Position numbers and translations under genes: made by a program. Positions 1 to 10,378 of a stretch of 64,000 bases of DNA are shown here, piece by piece (the first letter of the stretch is position 1; each line of letters opens with the position of its first letter). Under the pieces are notes generated by a model. That model was not told where the DNA came from. It ran no database searches and saw nothing but the letters and a program-made list of their open reading frames with translations. Location: NCBI GenBank assembly GCA_016791445.1, contig JAEUMP010000024.1, forward strand, positions 62,001 through 126,000, read 5' to 3'. This DNA comes from Hyphomonadaceae bacterium. GTDB lineage: Bacteria; Pseudomonadota; Alphaproteobacteria; Caulobacterales; Aquidulcibacteraceae.

Positions 1-2563
1 CGCAGTGGGCGCGGGCGTTTTGCTGCCGCAACCGGCATTGGGTCAGGAGGCGCCGCGTCCGCAGACGCAGCCGACCCGTCCGACGACCCCGGCGCAGCCG
101 GCGGCGCCCCAGGCGCAGGCCCAAGCGCCCGCCCCCCAGCAACAACTCGCCATCCGCCGTATCGTCGTCGAGGGCAACCAGCGCGTCGAAGCAAGCACAG
201 TCCAGTCCTATCTACTCCTGCGCCCGGGCGATCTCGTCGAGCCTGAACGGGTCGACCTGTCCCTCAAGACGCTGTTCGCGACTGGATTGTTCGCGGACGT
301 GCAGATCGGTCAGCGCGACGCCGATCTGGTCGTGCGCGTCGTTGAAAATCCGATCGTCAACCGCGTTGTCTTCGAGGGGCTGCGCTCCAAGAAGTCGTCG
401 GATCTCGAAAAGGAGGTCCAGGCCAAGCCGCGCTCCGTCTTCACGCCGGCGCGCGCGCAAGCCGATGTCCAGCGCATCATCGAACAGTATCGCCGTGCGG
501 GCCGTTTCGCGGCCACCGTCACGCCGCAGGTGCGCGAACTCGAGCAGAACCGCGTCGACCTGATCTTCGAAGTGGACGAGGGCCCGGTGACGGGCGTCAG
601 AAACGTCAACTTCATCGGCAATCGCGCGTTCTCCGACCGCGATCTCCGCGAGGCGGTGCTCACCGAAGAATCGAAGTGGTGGAAGTTCTTTTCCAAGAAT
701 GACAACTACGATCCCGATCGCCTCGAATACGACCGCGAACTGCTGCGGCAGTTCTACACCAATCGCGGCTACGCCGATTTTCGCATCGTCTCCGCGACAG
801 CCGAACTGACCCCCGACCAGAAGGACTTCTTCATTACCTTCACGGTGGATGAGGGCCAGAAGTACGACTTCGGCGAGGTTCGCGTCGAAACGGAACTCGA
901 CCGGGTTCCCGCGGAACTGCTGCGCGCAGTAGTGCCGATCCGCACCGGACAGATGTTCGAAGGCGAACTGATCGAGAAGTCCATCGATGCGATGACTTTT
1001 ACGGCCGGGACGGGCGGTTATGCGAACGTCGACATCCGGCCGCGCATCGACCGCAATCCCGAGACGCGCACTGTGGACATCACCTTCGAGGTGAACGAAG
1101 GCCCGCGCGTGTTCGTCGAACGCATCAATATTGTCGGCAATACCCGCACGCTCGATCAGGTGATCCGCCGCGAACTGCGCGTGTCTGAAGGCGATGCTTT
1201 CAACCGCGTGCTGCTTGACCGCTCGCGTTCTCGCATCCGGTCGCTCGGTTTCTTCAAGAATGTTGAAGTCACCGAGTCGGAAGGCTCGCAGCCGGATCGC
1301 GCTATCGTCGATGTGAAAGTCGAGGAGGACACGACCGGCGAACTTGCCTTCGCGGCGGGTTTCTCGTCGACCGACAATTTCCTGTTCGACGTGTCGGTCA
1401 GCGAACGCAACCTGCGTGGCCGTGGTCAATTCCTGCGTCTGCGCGCCTCGACGAGTTCGCGTCGCCAGCAGGTCGATGTACGGTTCACTGAGCCACGTTT
1501 CATGGGGCGGGATCTGGCCGCCGGCTTCGATCTGTATACGCTGCGCACCGACTATCTCGATGAATCCTCCTTCGAGAACCAGTCCACGGGCGCGGGGTTG
1601 CGGGCCAGCTTCCCGATTACGGACAGCACGGGCCTCGGCCTGACCTACACCATCCGGCAAGACGAGACTGAAATTGCGGACGGCTTCATCAGCCTCGGCG
1701 ACACCGATAACGATGTGACCACGCCGGACGAGTTGCTGGAGCAGTGCTCGACGGATCCGCGCAACCTCGGACGTCCGCTTCTGTGTGATCAGGAAGGGAC
1801 CTTCCTGACGTCCGTGCTTGGCTACACGTTCAACTGGGACAAGCGAAACGATCCGGTCGATCCGACGCGTGGCTTCGATCTTTCTCTCCGCCAGGATCTC
1901 GCCGGCCTCGGCGGCGACGTGAAGTACCTGCGGACCGAACTTGAAACACGGACGTATTACGGTCTCTTCCGCGATGTCGTCGCGAGCTTCTCGCTGAGCG
2001 GCGGCTACATTCTCGGTTGGGGCGACGACGACGTCCGCATCAACGACCGCTTCTTCAAGGGCGGTTCGAGCTTCCGCGGCTTCGATGTCGCCGGCATCGG
2101 ACCGCGCCAGATCATCGTCGTCGAAGATTCCAGCCTGCCGAACGCGCCGCAGATCATCAATGGCGACAGTCTCGGCGGCAGCGCCTACTATATCGGCACG
2201 CTGCAGATGACATTCCCCACCGGCCTGCCGAAGGAATATGGTCTCTCGGGCGCGCTGTTCGCGGAATTCGGCGGCCTCGGCCTGCTCTCCGAAAACGACC
2301 GCCGCAAGCAGGTCATCACTACCTATCCGGATGGAGTCCACCCGATCGGTCACCCGAACGCGGGCGAACCCGTCAATTCCGGCGTCTACAACACCGTGAC
2401 TGCTTACGTCGACGACGCGCTCAGCCTGCGCGCGTCCGTCGGTGTCAGCATTTTCTGGGACAGTCCGTTCGGGCCGGTGCAGTTCGACTTCTCGCATCCT
2501 CTTGCGAAGGAAGAGTACGACCGCACTGAAGGGTTCCGGTTCTCCACTCGCACCCGATTCTAA
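1..2563 (+). CDS. bamA: Outer membrane protein assembly factor BamA (5' end outside window)
   Basis: Omp85-family outer-membrane protein that folds and inserts beta-barrel proteins. The visible part begins in a Pro/Gln/Ala-rich linker just after the signal peptide, which lies upstream of the window; a GTG at 5 is only an internal codon because the frame is open to the edge. Five POTRA-type repeats fill roughly the first half (for example the stretch starting LAIRRIVVEGN), followed by the C-terminal barrel (NWDKRNDPVDPTRG is a typical Omp85 strand motif). The protein ends in Phe, the usual beta-signal. It heads the skp-lpxD-fabZ-lpxA-lpxI-lpxB operon, the standard alphaproteobacterial order; the gap to skp is 12 nt. 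Confidence 0.97.
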   Translation, partial: AVGAGVLLPQPALGQEAPRPQTQPTRPTTPAQPAAPQAQAQAPAPQQQLAIRRIVVEGNQRVEASTVQSYLLLRPGDLVEPERVDLSLKTLFATGLFADVQIGQRDADLVVRVVENPIVNRVVFEGLRSKKSSDLEKEVQAKPRSVFTPARAQADVQRIIEQYRRAGRFAATVTPQVRELEQNRVDLIFEVDEGPVTGVRNVNFIGNRAFSDRDLREAVLTEESKWWKFFSKNDNYDPDRLEYDRELLRQFYTNRGYADFRIVSATAELTPDQKDFFITFTVDEGQKYDFGEVRVETELDRVPAELLRAVVPIRTGQMFEGELIEKSIDAMTFTAGTGGYANVDIRPRIDRNPETRTVDITFEVNEGPRVFVERINIVGNTRTLDQVIRRELRVSEGDAFNRVLLDRSRSRIRSLGFFKNVEVTESEGSQPDRAIVDVKVEEDTTGELAFAAGFSSTDNFLFDVSVSERNLRGRGQFLRLRASTSSRRQQVDVRFTEPRFMGRDLAAGFDLYTLRTDYLDESSFENQSTGAGLRASFPITDSTGLGLTYTIRQDETEIADGFISLGDTDNDVTTPDELLEQCSTDPRNLGRPLLCDQEGTFLTSVLGYTFNWDKRNDPVDPTRGFDLSLRQDLAGLGGDVKYLRTELETRTYYGLFRDVVASFSLSGGYILGWGDDDVRINDRFFKGGSSFRGFDVAGIGPRQIIVVEDSSLPNAPQIINGDSLGGSAYYIGTLQMTFPTGLPKEYGLSGALFAEFGGLGLLSENDRRKQVITTYPDGVHPIGHPNAGEPVNSGVYNTVTAYVDDALSLRASVGVSIFWDSPFGPVQFDFSHPLAKEEYDRTEGFRFSTRTRF

Positions 2564-2575
2564 AGGAAAGCGCAG

Positions 2576-3271
2576 ATGCGTATAACAACCTCCCTCGTCG
2601 CCGCGGCAGCACTCGCCGGTGGCGCGCTCGCCGCCATCGGCATTGGCGCCGCCATGGCGCAGACGTCGACTCCGGCCCCGGCCGCGCAGTCGACCGTGGT
2701 CGTGCTCGATCTTGAGCGCCTACGCTCGCAAGCGACTTCCTGGGCCGATATGCAGCAGAAGCTGAAGACGCTCGTGGAGCAGAAGTCGACGGAGTTCCGT
2801 TCGCAGAACCAGGCGCTCGCGAACCAGTTCGAGGCGGAGGGGCGCCTCCTGCAGCCTATGCTGCAAGGGCAAACGGCGCAGCAGGTCGCCGCGAACCCCA
2901 CCCTCAAGACCCGCGTTGAAGCGCAAATGCGGCGTGAGAACGAACTCCGCCAGAACCAACAGCTCTTCGAACTGTCTGTTCAGGCGACGTCACAGCGGGC
3001 TGACCAGGTTCTGATGCAATCGCTTGACCCGATCATTGACCAGATCATGACGCAGCGCGGCGCGCTGATTGTCGTCGATCGTTCGCAGATCGCCAAGGCG
3101 CGTTCGAGTGTGGACATCACGCCGGATGCGGTCACGCGCTTCAACGCCGCCACGCCGCGCGCTCCGGCGCCGGTCTGGGTGCCCGTGACTGTCAGCAATG
3201 GACCGGACGAGGCGGGACAGCCGAAAGCCGGTGCGCCGAAAGCGGCGCCGAAGTCTGCGCCCAAGAAATAA
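2576..3271 (+). CDS. skp: Periplasmic OmpH/Skp-family chaperone
   Basis: Skp-like holdase that carries unfolded outer-membrane proteins to BamA. It has 231 residues, with an N-terminal signal peptide (hydrophobic to about residue 29, Ala-x-Ala site near AMAQ), then a charged and Gln-rich helical region (about 50-150) that would form the coiled-coil tentacles, and a low-complexity Ala/Pro/Lys tail. The start is the ATG preceded by AAAGGAAAG. It sits between bamA and lpxD as in most proteobacteria. Sequence identity within this family is low, so the call rests on length, signal peptide, coiled-coil character and position. Confidence 0.9.
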   Translation: MRITTSLVAAAALAGGALAAIGIGAAMAQTSTPAPAAQSTVVVLDLERLRSQATSWADMQQKLKTLVEQKSTEFRSQNQALANQFEAEGRLLQPMLQGQTAQQVAANPTLKTRVEAQMRRENELRQNQQLFELSVQATSQRADQVLMQSLDPIIDQIMTQRGALIVVDRSQIAKARSSVDITPDAVTRFNAATPRAPAPVWVPVTVSNGPDEAGQPKAGAPKAAPKSAPKK

Positions 3272-3291
3272 GCTCCGGACGAGACGGCACG

Positions 3292-4293
3292 GTGATCGAT
3301 CCGCGCTTCTATACGCTGAGCGGACCGGTCTCCGTCGCCGACCTCGCCGGCGACGCTGAAGTGCGCGGCGATCGCGCACGGACGGTGACCGGCGTCGCCG
3401 CGATCAGCAGCGCCTCGTCCGACGATCTCGTCTATTTCGATGGCAAGGGACTCGCGCCTCAGACTGCGGCGCGAGTCATCGTGCTACGCGAGAGCGCTAT
3501 CGGGGATGTAGACGCAGGCGCAACGTACATCGTGGTGCGCGAACCGCGCGCCTTCTTTGCGCGGGTTGCGACGAAGATTGCAGTCGAGCGTGGGTTCGCT
3601 TCCGGAGCAAAGAGCGTCGATCCCACTGCGCGGCTTGAAGATGGCGTCGCTCTGGGACCTGGCGCGGTCGTCGGTCCCGACACAAGCATCGGTTCGGGTA
3701 CGATTGTCGGCGCGAATGCGGTCATTGGCCCAGGCGTCGCCATCGGGCGGCGGTGCCGCATCGGCGCCGGCGTCGTCATCGGGTGCGCGCTTATCGGCGA
3801 CGATGTCACTTTGTTGCCTGGCGCGCTGATTGGGCAAAGTGGTTTCGGCGTGGCGGGGGACCAACGCGGTCCCGTGGACGTGCCGCACTTTGGACGGGCA
3901 ATCATCCAGGACGGCGCCTCCATCGGCGCAGGCGTCACCGTGGATCGAGGGCTCTTCGGGGATACGGTCGTCGGCGAACTCGCCAAGATCGATAACCTCT
4001 GCCAGATCGCCCACAATGTGATCGTCGGCCGGGGCGCCATCATTGCGGCTTTCGGGGGCATTTCGGGCTCTGTCACCATCGGCGACGGGGCGATGATGGG
4101 TGGTCGCGTCGGCGTAGCGGACCACAGACATATAGGTCGGGGGGCCGTGCTTGCGGCGGGCTCGGCGGTCATGCATGACGTGCCGGCGGGCGAGACATGG
4201 GCCGGCTATCCCGCCAGGCCCTTGCGCCAGTGGCTGCGCGAAGTCGCGTGGCTCGGCAAGGCGATCGGAAAACGCGATGGCGGAGAAAAGTGA
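3292..4293 (+). CDS. lpxD: UDP-3-O-acylglucosamine N-acyltransferase LpxD
   Basis: Third step of lipid A synthesis: N-acylation of UDP-3-O-acyl-glucosamine using hydroxyacyl-ACP. It has 333 residues: an N-terminal uridine-binding domain (about 1-100), then a long left-handed beta-helix of hexapeptide repeats (from about 105). The segment [12 protein letters not shown] contains the conserved catalytic histidine. The start is a GTG 20 nt after skp. The last 17 bases overlap the start of fabZ, indicating translational coupling. Confidence 0.96.
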   Translation: MIDPRFYTLSGPVSVADLAGDAEVRGDRARTVTGVAAISSASSDDLVYFDGKGLAPQTAARVIVLRESAIGDVDAGATYIVVREPRAFFARVATKIAVERGFASGAKSVDPTARLEDGVALGPGAVVGPDTSIGSGTIVGANAVIGPGVAIGRRCRIGAGVVIGCALIGDDVTLLPGALIGQSGFGVAGDQRGPVDVPHFGRAIIQDGASIGAGVTVDRGLFGDTVVGELAKIDNLCQIAHNVIVGRGAIIAAFGGISGSVTIGDGAMMGGRVGVADHRHIGRGAVLAAGSAVMHDVPAGETWAGYPARPLRQWLREVAWLGKAIGKRDGGEK

Positions 4294-4762
4294 GAGCGTG
4301 GCGGCGGAGCCCGGCGGCGTCATAGACATCGCGGAAATCCTGCGTCGCCTGCCGCATCGCTATCCGTTCCTGCTCGTGGACCGCGCGGTGGCGTACGTCC
4401 CGTCGACATCCATTCGCGGGATCAAGTGCGTCACCTTCAACGAGCCATACTTTCCCGGTCACTTCCCCCACGAACCGGTGATGCCAGGTGTTCTGCAGAT
4501 AGAGGCGATGGCGCAGACGGGCGCAGTCCTCATGTCGAAGTCGCTTGATGTGGACGTGACGAAGAACACCATTCTCTTCATGTCGGTCGATAACGCCCGT
4601 TTCCGCAGACCTGTCCGCCCCGGCGAAGTTCTGGAAATGCCTGTCGAGGTGATTTTCGCGCGGCGCAATATCTTCAAGTTCAAGGGACGCGCCGAAGTGA
4701 ACGGCGAATTGGCCTCGGAAGCCGAATTTGCCGCGATGAAGGTGGAGTTGCAGGACAAATGA
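4277..4762 (+). CDS. fabZ: 3-hydroxyacyl-ACP dehydratase FabZ
   Basis: Dehydrates 3-hydroxyacyl-ACP in fatty acid synthesis and shares the 3-hydroxyacyl-ACP pool with LpxD and LpxA. It has 161 residues from the ATG inside the lpxD 3' end (MAEKSES...). A hot-dog fold is indicated by [12 protein letters not shown] near residue 29 and by [19 protein letters not shown], which holds the catalytic His and the Glu on the central helix. A longer upstream frame is open but is only the shadow of lpxD, and the normal FabZ length of about 150 residues supports this start. Confidence 0.96.
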   Translation: MAEKSESVAAEPGGVIDIAEILRRLPHRYPFLLVDRAVAYVPSTSIRGIKCVTFNEPYFPGHFPHEPVMPGVLQIEAMAQTGAVLMSKSLDVDVTKNTILFMSVDNARFRRPVRPGEVLEMPVEVIFARRNIFKFKGRAEVNGELASEAEFAAMKVELQDK

Positions 4763-5547
4763 GCGCGATCCACCCGACCGCCATCGTCGACAAGTCGGTC
4801 GAAATCGGCGCAGACGTCGAGATCGGACCGTACTGCATCGTCGGGCCGAATGTGAAGCTGGGCGCACGGACGCGCCTGATCGCGCAGGTCTTCATCGAGC
4901 GGGAAACCACGCTCGGCGAGGACAATACGGTGCATCCCTTCGCCACCCTCGGTCAGCCGGCGCAGGACACCTCCTACAAGGGCGAGCCCACTACGCTGGT
5001 CATCGGCGCGCGCAATACCATCCGTGAACATGTTTCCATGCATCGTGGCACGGTGCGGAGCCGTGGGGTGACGACAGTCGGCGACGGCGGTTATTTCATG
5101 GCGCAAAGCCACGTCGCGCACGACTGCATGGTCGGCGACAATGTGATCATGGCGCAGGGCGCCACCCTCGGCGGGCACACGCGGGTCGGCGATCACGTCA
5201 TCATGGGCGGTCTGAGCGCCATGCACCAGAATGGCCGCATCGGAAACCACGCTTTTATCGGTGGTCTGGCAGCGGTGGTCGCGGATGTCATTCCGTATGG
5301 CTCGGTGTTCGGCAATCACGCACAGCTTGCGGGTCTCAATGTCGTGGGTCTGAAACGCCGCGGGTTCACGCGCGAGGCGATCCACGATCTTCGCGCCGCG
5401 TACCGGCTGTTGTTTGCGGAAGAGGGTACGTTCCAGGAGCGACTGGAAGACGTTGCCGAGCTCTATTCGCACGTCGAACAGGTGCGTGAGATCGTCGCCT
5501 TCATTCGCGCCGACGCGCAGCGCCCGCTGTGCATGCCGAAGATCTGA
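4759..5547 (+). CDS. lpxA: Acyl-ACP--UDP-N-acetylglucosamine O-acyltransferase LpxA
   Basis: First step of lipid A synthesis: 3-O-acylation of UDP-GlcNAc. It has 262 residues, the usual length: a left-handed beta-helix of hexapeptide repeats over about 1-190 ([20 protein letters not shown] is the typical start) and a C-terminal helical domain ([20 protein letters not shown]). The catalytic histidine lies in the segment [20 protein letters not shown] overlap with fabZ. Confidence 0.97.
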   Translation: MSAIHPTAIVDKSVEIGADVEIGPYCIVGPNVKLGARTRLIAQVFIERETTLGEDNTVHPFATLGQPAQDTSYKGEPTTLVIGARNTIREHVSMHRGTVRSRGVTTVGDGGYFMAQSHVAHDCMVGDNVIMAQGATLGGHTRVGDHVIMGGLSAMHQNGRIGNHAFIGGLAAVVADVIPYGSVFGNHAQLAGLNVVGLKRRGFTREAIHDLRAAYRLLFAEEGTFQERLEDVAELYSHVEQVREIVAFIRADAQRPLCMPKI

Positions 5548-5554
5548 AGCGGCC

Positions 5555-6394
5555 ATGGCGGCGTGGGCAAAGCTGGGTGTGATCGCCGGCGGCGGCGAAC
5601 TGCCGGTCCGCATCGCCGAACACTGTGCATCCACCGGCGCCCCATACTACGTCGCGCGCATCCTCGGCGTAACAGACGCGGTGCTCTCGTCCCATCCGGG
5701 CGGCGACTTCGGACTTGGCGAAATGGGCGCGCGCTTCAAGGCGCTGCGGGAGGCGGGCTGTGACGCCGTCACCTTCGTCGGCATGGTGAAGCGGCCAGAC
5801 TTCAAATCTCTCAAGCTTGACGGGCGCGCCGCGTTGATGATGCCACGCGTGCTTGCCGCCGCTCGCAAGGGCGATGACGCCTTGCTGCGTGTCCTCGGCG
5901 ACGAACACGAGCGCGAAGGGTTCCGGCTCGTCGGCGCCGATGAGGTGCTCGCCGCGTTGCTCGCGCCCTCTGGCGCATTCGGCGCAGTGTCGCCGGACGC
6001 GGATCAGCGCGCCGATATCGCCAAGGGCGCCGACGTCGCTGCGGCGCTCGGCTCATGGGACGTGGGGCAGGGGTGCGTGGTGTGCGACGGTCTCGTCCTC
6101 GCGCTTGAGGCGCAGGAAGGCACTGATGCAATGCTTGCACGCGTGGCGGAGTTGCCTGTCGAAATTCGCGGCGTCGATGGCGCTCGTCGGGGCGTGCTCG
6201 TGAAGCGCCCGAAGCCTATCCAGGATCGGCGCATCGACCTGCCCACGATCGGTCTGCCCACCGTGGAGGCAGTCGCAAGAGCAGGGCTCGCCGGCATCGC
6301 GGTGGAAGCGGGCGGGGCGCTCGTCATGCAGCGCGAAGCGTTGATCCGTCGCGCCGACGAGCTTGGTCTCTTCGTTTACGGGTTCACGCCTTGA
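5555..6394 (+). CDS. lpxI: UDP-2,3-diacylglucosamine pyrophosphatase LpxI
   Basis: Hydrolyses UDP-2,3-diacylglucosamine to lipid X in alphaproteobacteria that lack LpxH. It has 279 residues. The N-terminal domain opens with LGVIAGGGELPVRIAEHC, and the C-terminal catalytic domain contains the family segments DVGQGCVVCDGLVLALEA and VLVKRPKPIQDRRIDLP. The ATG at 5555 fits family length; the frame is open further upstream only as a shadow of lpxA. It lies 7 nt after lpxA and ends in an overlap with lpxB. Confidence 0.95.
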   Translation: MAAWAKLGVIAGGGELPVRIAEHCASTGAPYYVARILGVTDAVLSSHPGGDFGLGEMGARFKALREAGCDAVTFVGMVKRPDFKSLKLDGRAALMMPRVLAAARKGDDALLRVLGDEHEREGFRLVGADEVLAALLAPSGAFGAVSPDADQRADIAKGADVAAALGSWDVGQGCVVCDGLVLALEAQEGTDAMLARVAELPVEIRGVDGARRGVLVKRPKPIQDRRIDLPTIGLPTVEAVARAGLAGIAVEAGGALVMQREALIRRADELGLFVYGFTP

Positions 6395-7533
6395 GCCGTC
6401 GCATCTTCATCGTCGCGGCGGAAGCCTCCGGCGATGCGCTCGGCGCGGATCTCATCGATGCGTTGCGGGCGCGGGCGCCGGACTGCGTACTGGCCGGCGT
6501 CGGCGGCGCGGCGATGGCGTCGCGCGGCGTCGAGAGCGCCTTTGACATCCGTAGTCTTGCCGTGCTCGGCCTGATCGATGGATTGAAGGCTTACCCGCGC
6601 GTCATTCGCCTTGCCGATGCGGCGGCCGATGCAGCGACTGCGTTCGCGCCGGACACGGTCGTGTTGATCGATTCCTGGGGGTTCACTCTGCGCGTAGCGC
6701 AGCGCTTGCGTGCACGACTGCCGGGTGTGAAGCTCGTAAAGTATGTCGGCCCACAGGTTTGGGCGTCACGGCCTGGGCGGGCAAAGACGCTCGCGGCCAC
6801 CGTCGATCATCTCATCTGCATCCACGACTTCGAAACGCCGTTCTACGCGCCCTACGGACTGGCGTGCACGGTGAGCGGACATCCTGCACTCGGCCGTTAC
6901 CGAAAAGGCGATGGCGCGGCGTTTCGCGCGCGGCACGCGCTCGGGGACGCGCCAGTGCTTCTTGTACTTCCCGGCAGCCGGGGAAGTGAGCTGCGGCGCA
7001 CTGGGCCGGTACTCTTCGCCGCCGCAGGTAGCCTGCACGCGCGGATCAAGGATTTGCGGGTTGTGGCGGTCGCGGCGCGCGCCATTGCAGCGGACGTTCG
7101 CGCAAGTGCGGCGGCGCAAGGCTATTCAGTGCTCGTCGTCGACGAGGAGGAACACAAGGAAGACGCCTTCGCCGCAGCCACCGTCGCACTCGCGGTGTCG
7201 GGCACGGTGACGACGGAAGTGGGGTTGCAAGAGGCGCCGATGGTGGTCGGCTACCGGCTTGGATGGATCACTTGGGCGTTGGCGCGTCTCTTCCTGTACC
7301 GCGCGCCGTTCATCACACTGATGAATGTCGCAGCCGGGCGCGAGATCGTACCGGAATTCATCCAGACCCGCTGCACGGCGCACAATCTGGCGCAAGCGGC
7401 GGCGCCCCTGATCGAGAGTCCGGTCGCACGCGCGCGGCAGGTCGCTGCGCAGAACGAAGCGCTCGCCTCGATGGGAAGGGGCGGACGCCCCGCGGCGGAT
7501 ATCGCCGCGGAGGCCGTATTGAGTGTCGTCTAG
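6391..7533 (+). CDS. lpxB: Lipid A disaccharide synthase LpxB
   Basis: Glycosyltransferase (GT19) joining lipid X and UDP-diacylglucosamine into the lipid A disaccharide. It has 380 residues. FIVAAEASGDALGADLIDAL at the N-terminus is the diagnostic motif, and VLPGSRGSELRR and a C-terminal half ending in AEAVLSVV fit the family. The start is a TTG overlapping the lpxI stop (TTGA). It is the last gene of the operon; its end lies 12 nt from the convergent end of gltA, leaving no room for a separate terminator. Confidence 0.96.
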   Translation: MSRRIFIVAAEASGDALGADLIDALRARAPDCVLAGVGGAAMASRGVESAFDIRSLAVLGLIDGLKAYPRVIRLADAAADAATAFAPDTVVLIDSWGFTLRVAQRLRARLPGVKLVKYVGPQVWASRPGRAKTLAATVDHLICIHDFETPFYAPYGLACTVSGHPALGRYRKGDGAAFRARHALGDAPVLLVLPGSRGSELRRTGPVLFAAAGSLHARIKDLRVVAVAARAIAADVRASAAAQGYSVLVVDEEEHKEDAFAAATVALAVSGTVTTEVGLQEAPMVVGYRLGWITWALARLFLYRAPFITLMNVAAGREIVPEFIQTRCTAHNLAQAAAPLIESPVARARQVAAQNEALASMGRGGRPAADIAAEAVLSVV

Positions 7534-7545
7534 CTGCGCTCGTTG

Positions 7546-8853
7546 CTAGCGGCGTTGGCCCACCGGCACATAGTCGCGTACGGTCGGGCCCGTATAGATC
7601 TGGCGCGGTCGACCAATCTTCTGCGACGGATCGGAGATCATTTCCGACCATTGCGCGATCCATCCGACCGTGCGGGCGACGGCGAAGAGCACCGTGAACA
7701 TAGACACCGGGAATCCCATCGCCTTCAACGTGATGCCTGAATAGAAGTCGATATTCGGATAGAGCTTGCGCTTCACGAAGTACTCGTCGTTGAGCGCGAT
7801 CTTCTCAAGCTCCATCGCGACCTTCAGCATCGGGTCGTCCTCCGCGCCGACCTCCTTGAGCACGGCGTGACAGAGCTTCTGCATCACCTTCGCGCGCGGA
7901 TCGTAGTTCTTGTAGACGCGGTGACCGAAGCCCATGAGGCGCACGTCGTCGTTGGGGTCCTTTACGCGCTTCACGAAGTCCGGAATGTTGGACACATCGC
8001 CGATGTCGTAGAGCATTTTCAAGGCAGCCTCGTTGGCGCCGCCGTGGCTTGGCCCCCAAAGGCACGCAATTCCGGAAGCGATACACGCAAAGGGGTTCGC
8101 GCCCGAAGAGCCCGCGAGTCGCACCGTCGAGGTCGAGGCGTTCTGTTCGTGGTCGGCGTGCAGGATGAAGAAGACGTCCATCGCCTTCGCAAGCACGGGG
8201 TTCACCGTGTAGTCCTCCGCCGGCACCGCAAAGCACATGCGCAGGAAATTCGACGGATAGTCGAGTTCGTTGCGGGGGCTCACGAAGGGTTGGCCGGAAG
8301 TGTACTTGAACGCGCGCGCCGCGATGGTCGGCATCTTCGCGATCAGGCGGTGGCTGGAGATTTCACGCTCGCGCGCGTCATCGACGTTGAGGCTGTCGTG
8401 ATAGAAGGCCGAAAGCGCGCCGACCGCGCCGGTCATCACCGCCATCGGGTGCGCATCGCGGCGGAAGCCTTCGAAGAACCGGTCGAACTGTGCGTGCAAC
8501 ATCGTGTGATAGGTGATGTCGCGCGTGAATTTCTTGAGCTGATCTGGCGTGGGCAGTTCGCCATTGAGCAGCAGATAGCAGACCTCGATGAAGCTCGATT
8601 TCTCGGCGAGCTGGTCGATGGGATAGCCGCGATAGAGCAGTACGCCCTCATCGCCATCGATGTAGGTGATCTGGCTTTCGCAGCTCGCCGTCGAGGTGAA
8701 GCCCGGATCGTAGGTGAAGGCGCCGGTTTCCGCGTAGAACTTCCGGATGTCGATCACATCCGGGCCGACCGAACCACCGTACACCGGCACGTCCAGGGAC
8801 TTGCCGTTCAGTTCGATTTTCGCCGACCCCTTGGGCTGCACCTTGTTCTGCAT
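7546..8853 (-). CDS. gltA: Citrate synthase, type II
   Basis: Condenses acetyl-CoA and oxaloacetate, entering the TCA cycle. It has 435 residues, typical of the hexameric Gram-negative enzyme. Features: N-terminal beta domain ([20 protein letters not shown]), [20 protein letters not shown], the His motif [15 protein letters not shown], and [16 protein letters not shown] with the second active-site His; the catalytic Asp lies in NIDFYSGI. It is transcribed after gltX in the same direction, 42 nt downstream. Confidence 0.97.
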   Translation of the reverse strand: MQNKVQPKGSAKIELNGKSLDVPVYGGSVGPDVIDIRKFYAETGAFTYDPGFTSTASCESQITYIDGDEGVLLYRGYPIDQLAEKSSFIEVCYLLLNGELPTPDQLKKFTRDITYHTMLHAQFDRFFEGFRRDAHPMAVMTGAVGALSAFYHDSLNVDDAREREISSHRLIAKMPTIAARAFKYTSGQPFVSPRNELDYPSNFLRMCFAVPAEDYTVNPVLAKAMDVFFILHADHEQNASTSTVRLAGSSGANPFACIASGIACLWGPSHGGANEAALKMLYDIGDVSNIPDFVKRVKDPNDDVRLMGFGHRVYKNYDPRAKVMQKLCHAVLKEVGAEDDPMLKVAMELEKIALNDEYFVKRKLYPNIDFYSGITLKAMGFPVSMFTVLFAVARTVGWIAQWSEMISDPSQKIGRPRQIYTGPTVRDYVPVGQRR

Positions 8854-8895
8854 GACCCGCTTCCTCTCGTGTCTCGTGCGGCGGAACGCGCCGCG

Positions 8896-10281
8896 TCATA
8901 TTCCATCCGCGATCCGGCCTAACGATTCGTCACGACCGAGCAGCGACAGTGTCTGGCCGAGATCCGGCGCGGGTGCGCCACCCGTCAGAACAGCGCGAAG
9001 CCCGGGCCCGATCTGACCCATGCCGACGCTTTCGGCGGCGGCGAAGTCCTTGAGCGCCTGCGCCAGCGTCGCCTCCTCCCAGGCGGTCGCGGCTTCCAGA
9101 CGGGGCAGAAGCCGACCTAGCCGTTCCGCCACGCCGTCCTTCATCGCCTTTTGCGCTGCAGCGTCAAGCGCCACGGGCCGTTTCCGGATGAGGAAAAAGG
9201 CCTGATCCGCCAGTTCCACCACGGTCTTGGCCCTTGTCTTGAGGACAGGAATGGCGGCCCGCACGCGGGCCTCCGCTACGTCATCCACGACCCAGTCACG
9301 CTGCGCCGCGATATGTTCCAGAACCAGCCGGGCGAGACGCGCATCGTCGGCGCTCTTCATGTAGTGCGCGTTGACGAAGTCGAGCTTGGCGAAATCGAGT
9401 CGCGCCGGTCCACGGCCCACATTGGCGAGATCGAACACCGCAGCCGCCTCGTCGAGCGTCATGAGTTCCTGGTCGCCATGGCTCCAGCCGAGGCGCATGA
9501 GATAGTTGCACAGGCCCTCGGGCAGATAGCCCATCTCGCGATACGCCTGCACGGCCAGCGCACCGTGACGCTTCGACAGTTTGGCGCCGTCGTCGCCATG
9601 GATCATCGGAATGTGCGCGTAGCGCGGCGGCTCCCAGCCCATTGCGCGAAAGATCGGAATCTGGCGCGCGGCGTTGGTGAGGTGGTCGTCGCCACGAATG
9701 GCATGGGTCACGCCCATGTCGTGGTCGTCGCAGACCACCGCGTGCATGTAGGTCGGCACGCCATCGGCGCGTACGAGCACGAGATCGTCGATATCGCGCG
9801 CCTTCACGCGTACGGGGCCCTGAACCAGATCCTCGTTGAGGATTTCGCCCTCGTCCGGTGCGCGCAGCCGGACGACGTGGGGACGGTCACTGGGCGCTGT
9901 TCCGCCATCGCGCCATCGCGACCGGAATGCGCGGCCCTCTGCCTGGGATCGCGCACGCTCGGCGTCCGCTTCCTCGGTCGTGAGATAGCAGCGAAACGCA
10001 GTGCCGCGGCCGATCATTTGCTCGGCGACTTCGCGATGCCTCGCGGCGCGGGCGAACTGGAAAACGGGATCGGCGTCCGCCCTCAGGCCAAGCCAGTCGA
10101 GACCGTCGATGATGGCGTCGATCGCTTCCTGCGTGGAGCGCGCGCGATCGGTGTCCTCGATGCGCAGCAGGTACGTCCCGCCGTGTCGACGCGCAAAGAG
10201 CCAGTTGAATAGCGCCGTCCGCGCGCCTCCGATATGAAGGAACCCGGTGGGGGATGGGGCGAAGCGCGTGACGACGCTCAT
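8896..10281 (-). CDS. gltX: Glutamate--tRNA ligase
   Basis: Charges tRNA-Glu. It has 461 residues from the ATG of MSVVTRFAPSPTGFLHIGG, which carries the HIGH-class motif (HIGG); KLSKRHG is the KMSKS equivalent. A longer in-frame extension upstream is antisense to comEC and not credible because GluRS always begins at this motif. It is divergent from comEC and upstream of gltA. Many alphaproteobacteria have two GltX paralogues; whether this one also charges tRNA-Gln cannot be told here. Confidence 0.96.
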   Translation of the reverse strand: MSVVTRFAPSPTGFLHIGGARTALFNWLFARRHGGTYLLRIEDTDRARSTQEAIDAIIDGLDWLGLRADADPVFQFARAARHREVAEQMIGRGTAFRCYLTTEEADAERARSQAEGRAFRSRWRDGGTAPSDRPHVVRLRAPDEGEILNEDLVQGPVRVKARDIDDLVLVRADGVPTYMHAVVCDDHDMGVTHAIRGDDHLTNAARQIPIFRAMGWEPPRYAHIPMIHGDDGAKLSKRHGALAVQAYREMGYLPEGLCNYLMRLGWSHGDQELMTLDEAAAVFDLANVGRGPARLDFAKLDFVNAHYMKSADDARLARLVLEHIAAQRDWVVDDVAEARVRAAIPVLKTRAKTVVELADQAFFLIRKRPVALDAAAQKAMKDGVAERLGRLLPRLEAATAWEEATLAQALKDFAAAESVGMGQIGPGLRAVLTGGAPAPDLGQTLSLLGRDESLGRIADGI

Positions 10282-10378
10282 CGGCGGGGAGGACCTTTCC
10301 AGCAGGAAGCCGGCGCGTTCGCGCCGCGCGCCCCCTAAAGCGCGCCTCGGCGATGTGATCAAGGCAGGCGCAAGGGGC

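Noticed and set aside
212-2497. A 761-codon minus-strand frame antisense to bamA
   Set aside because: High-GC coding sequence commonly leaves antisense frames open. The translation has no recognisable domain and bamA is clearly real on the plus strand.
10247-10378. N-terminal extension of ComEC from ATG 10247
   Set aside because: It would overlap the divergent gltX start by 35 bp, and its first residues are just the reverse reading of the conserved GltX N-terminus. Kept only as an alternative.
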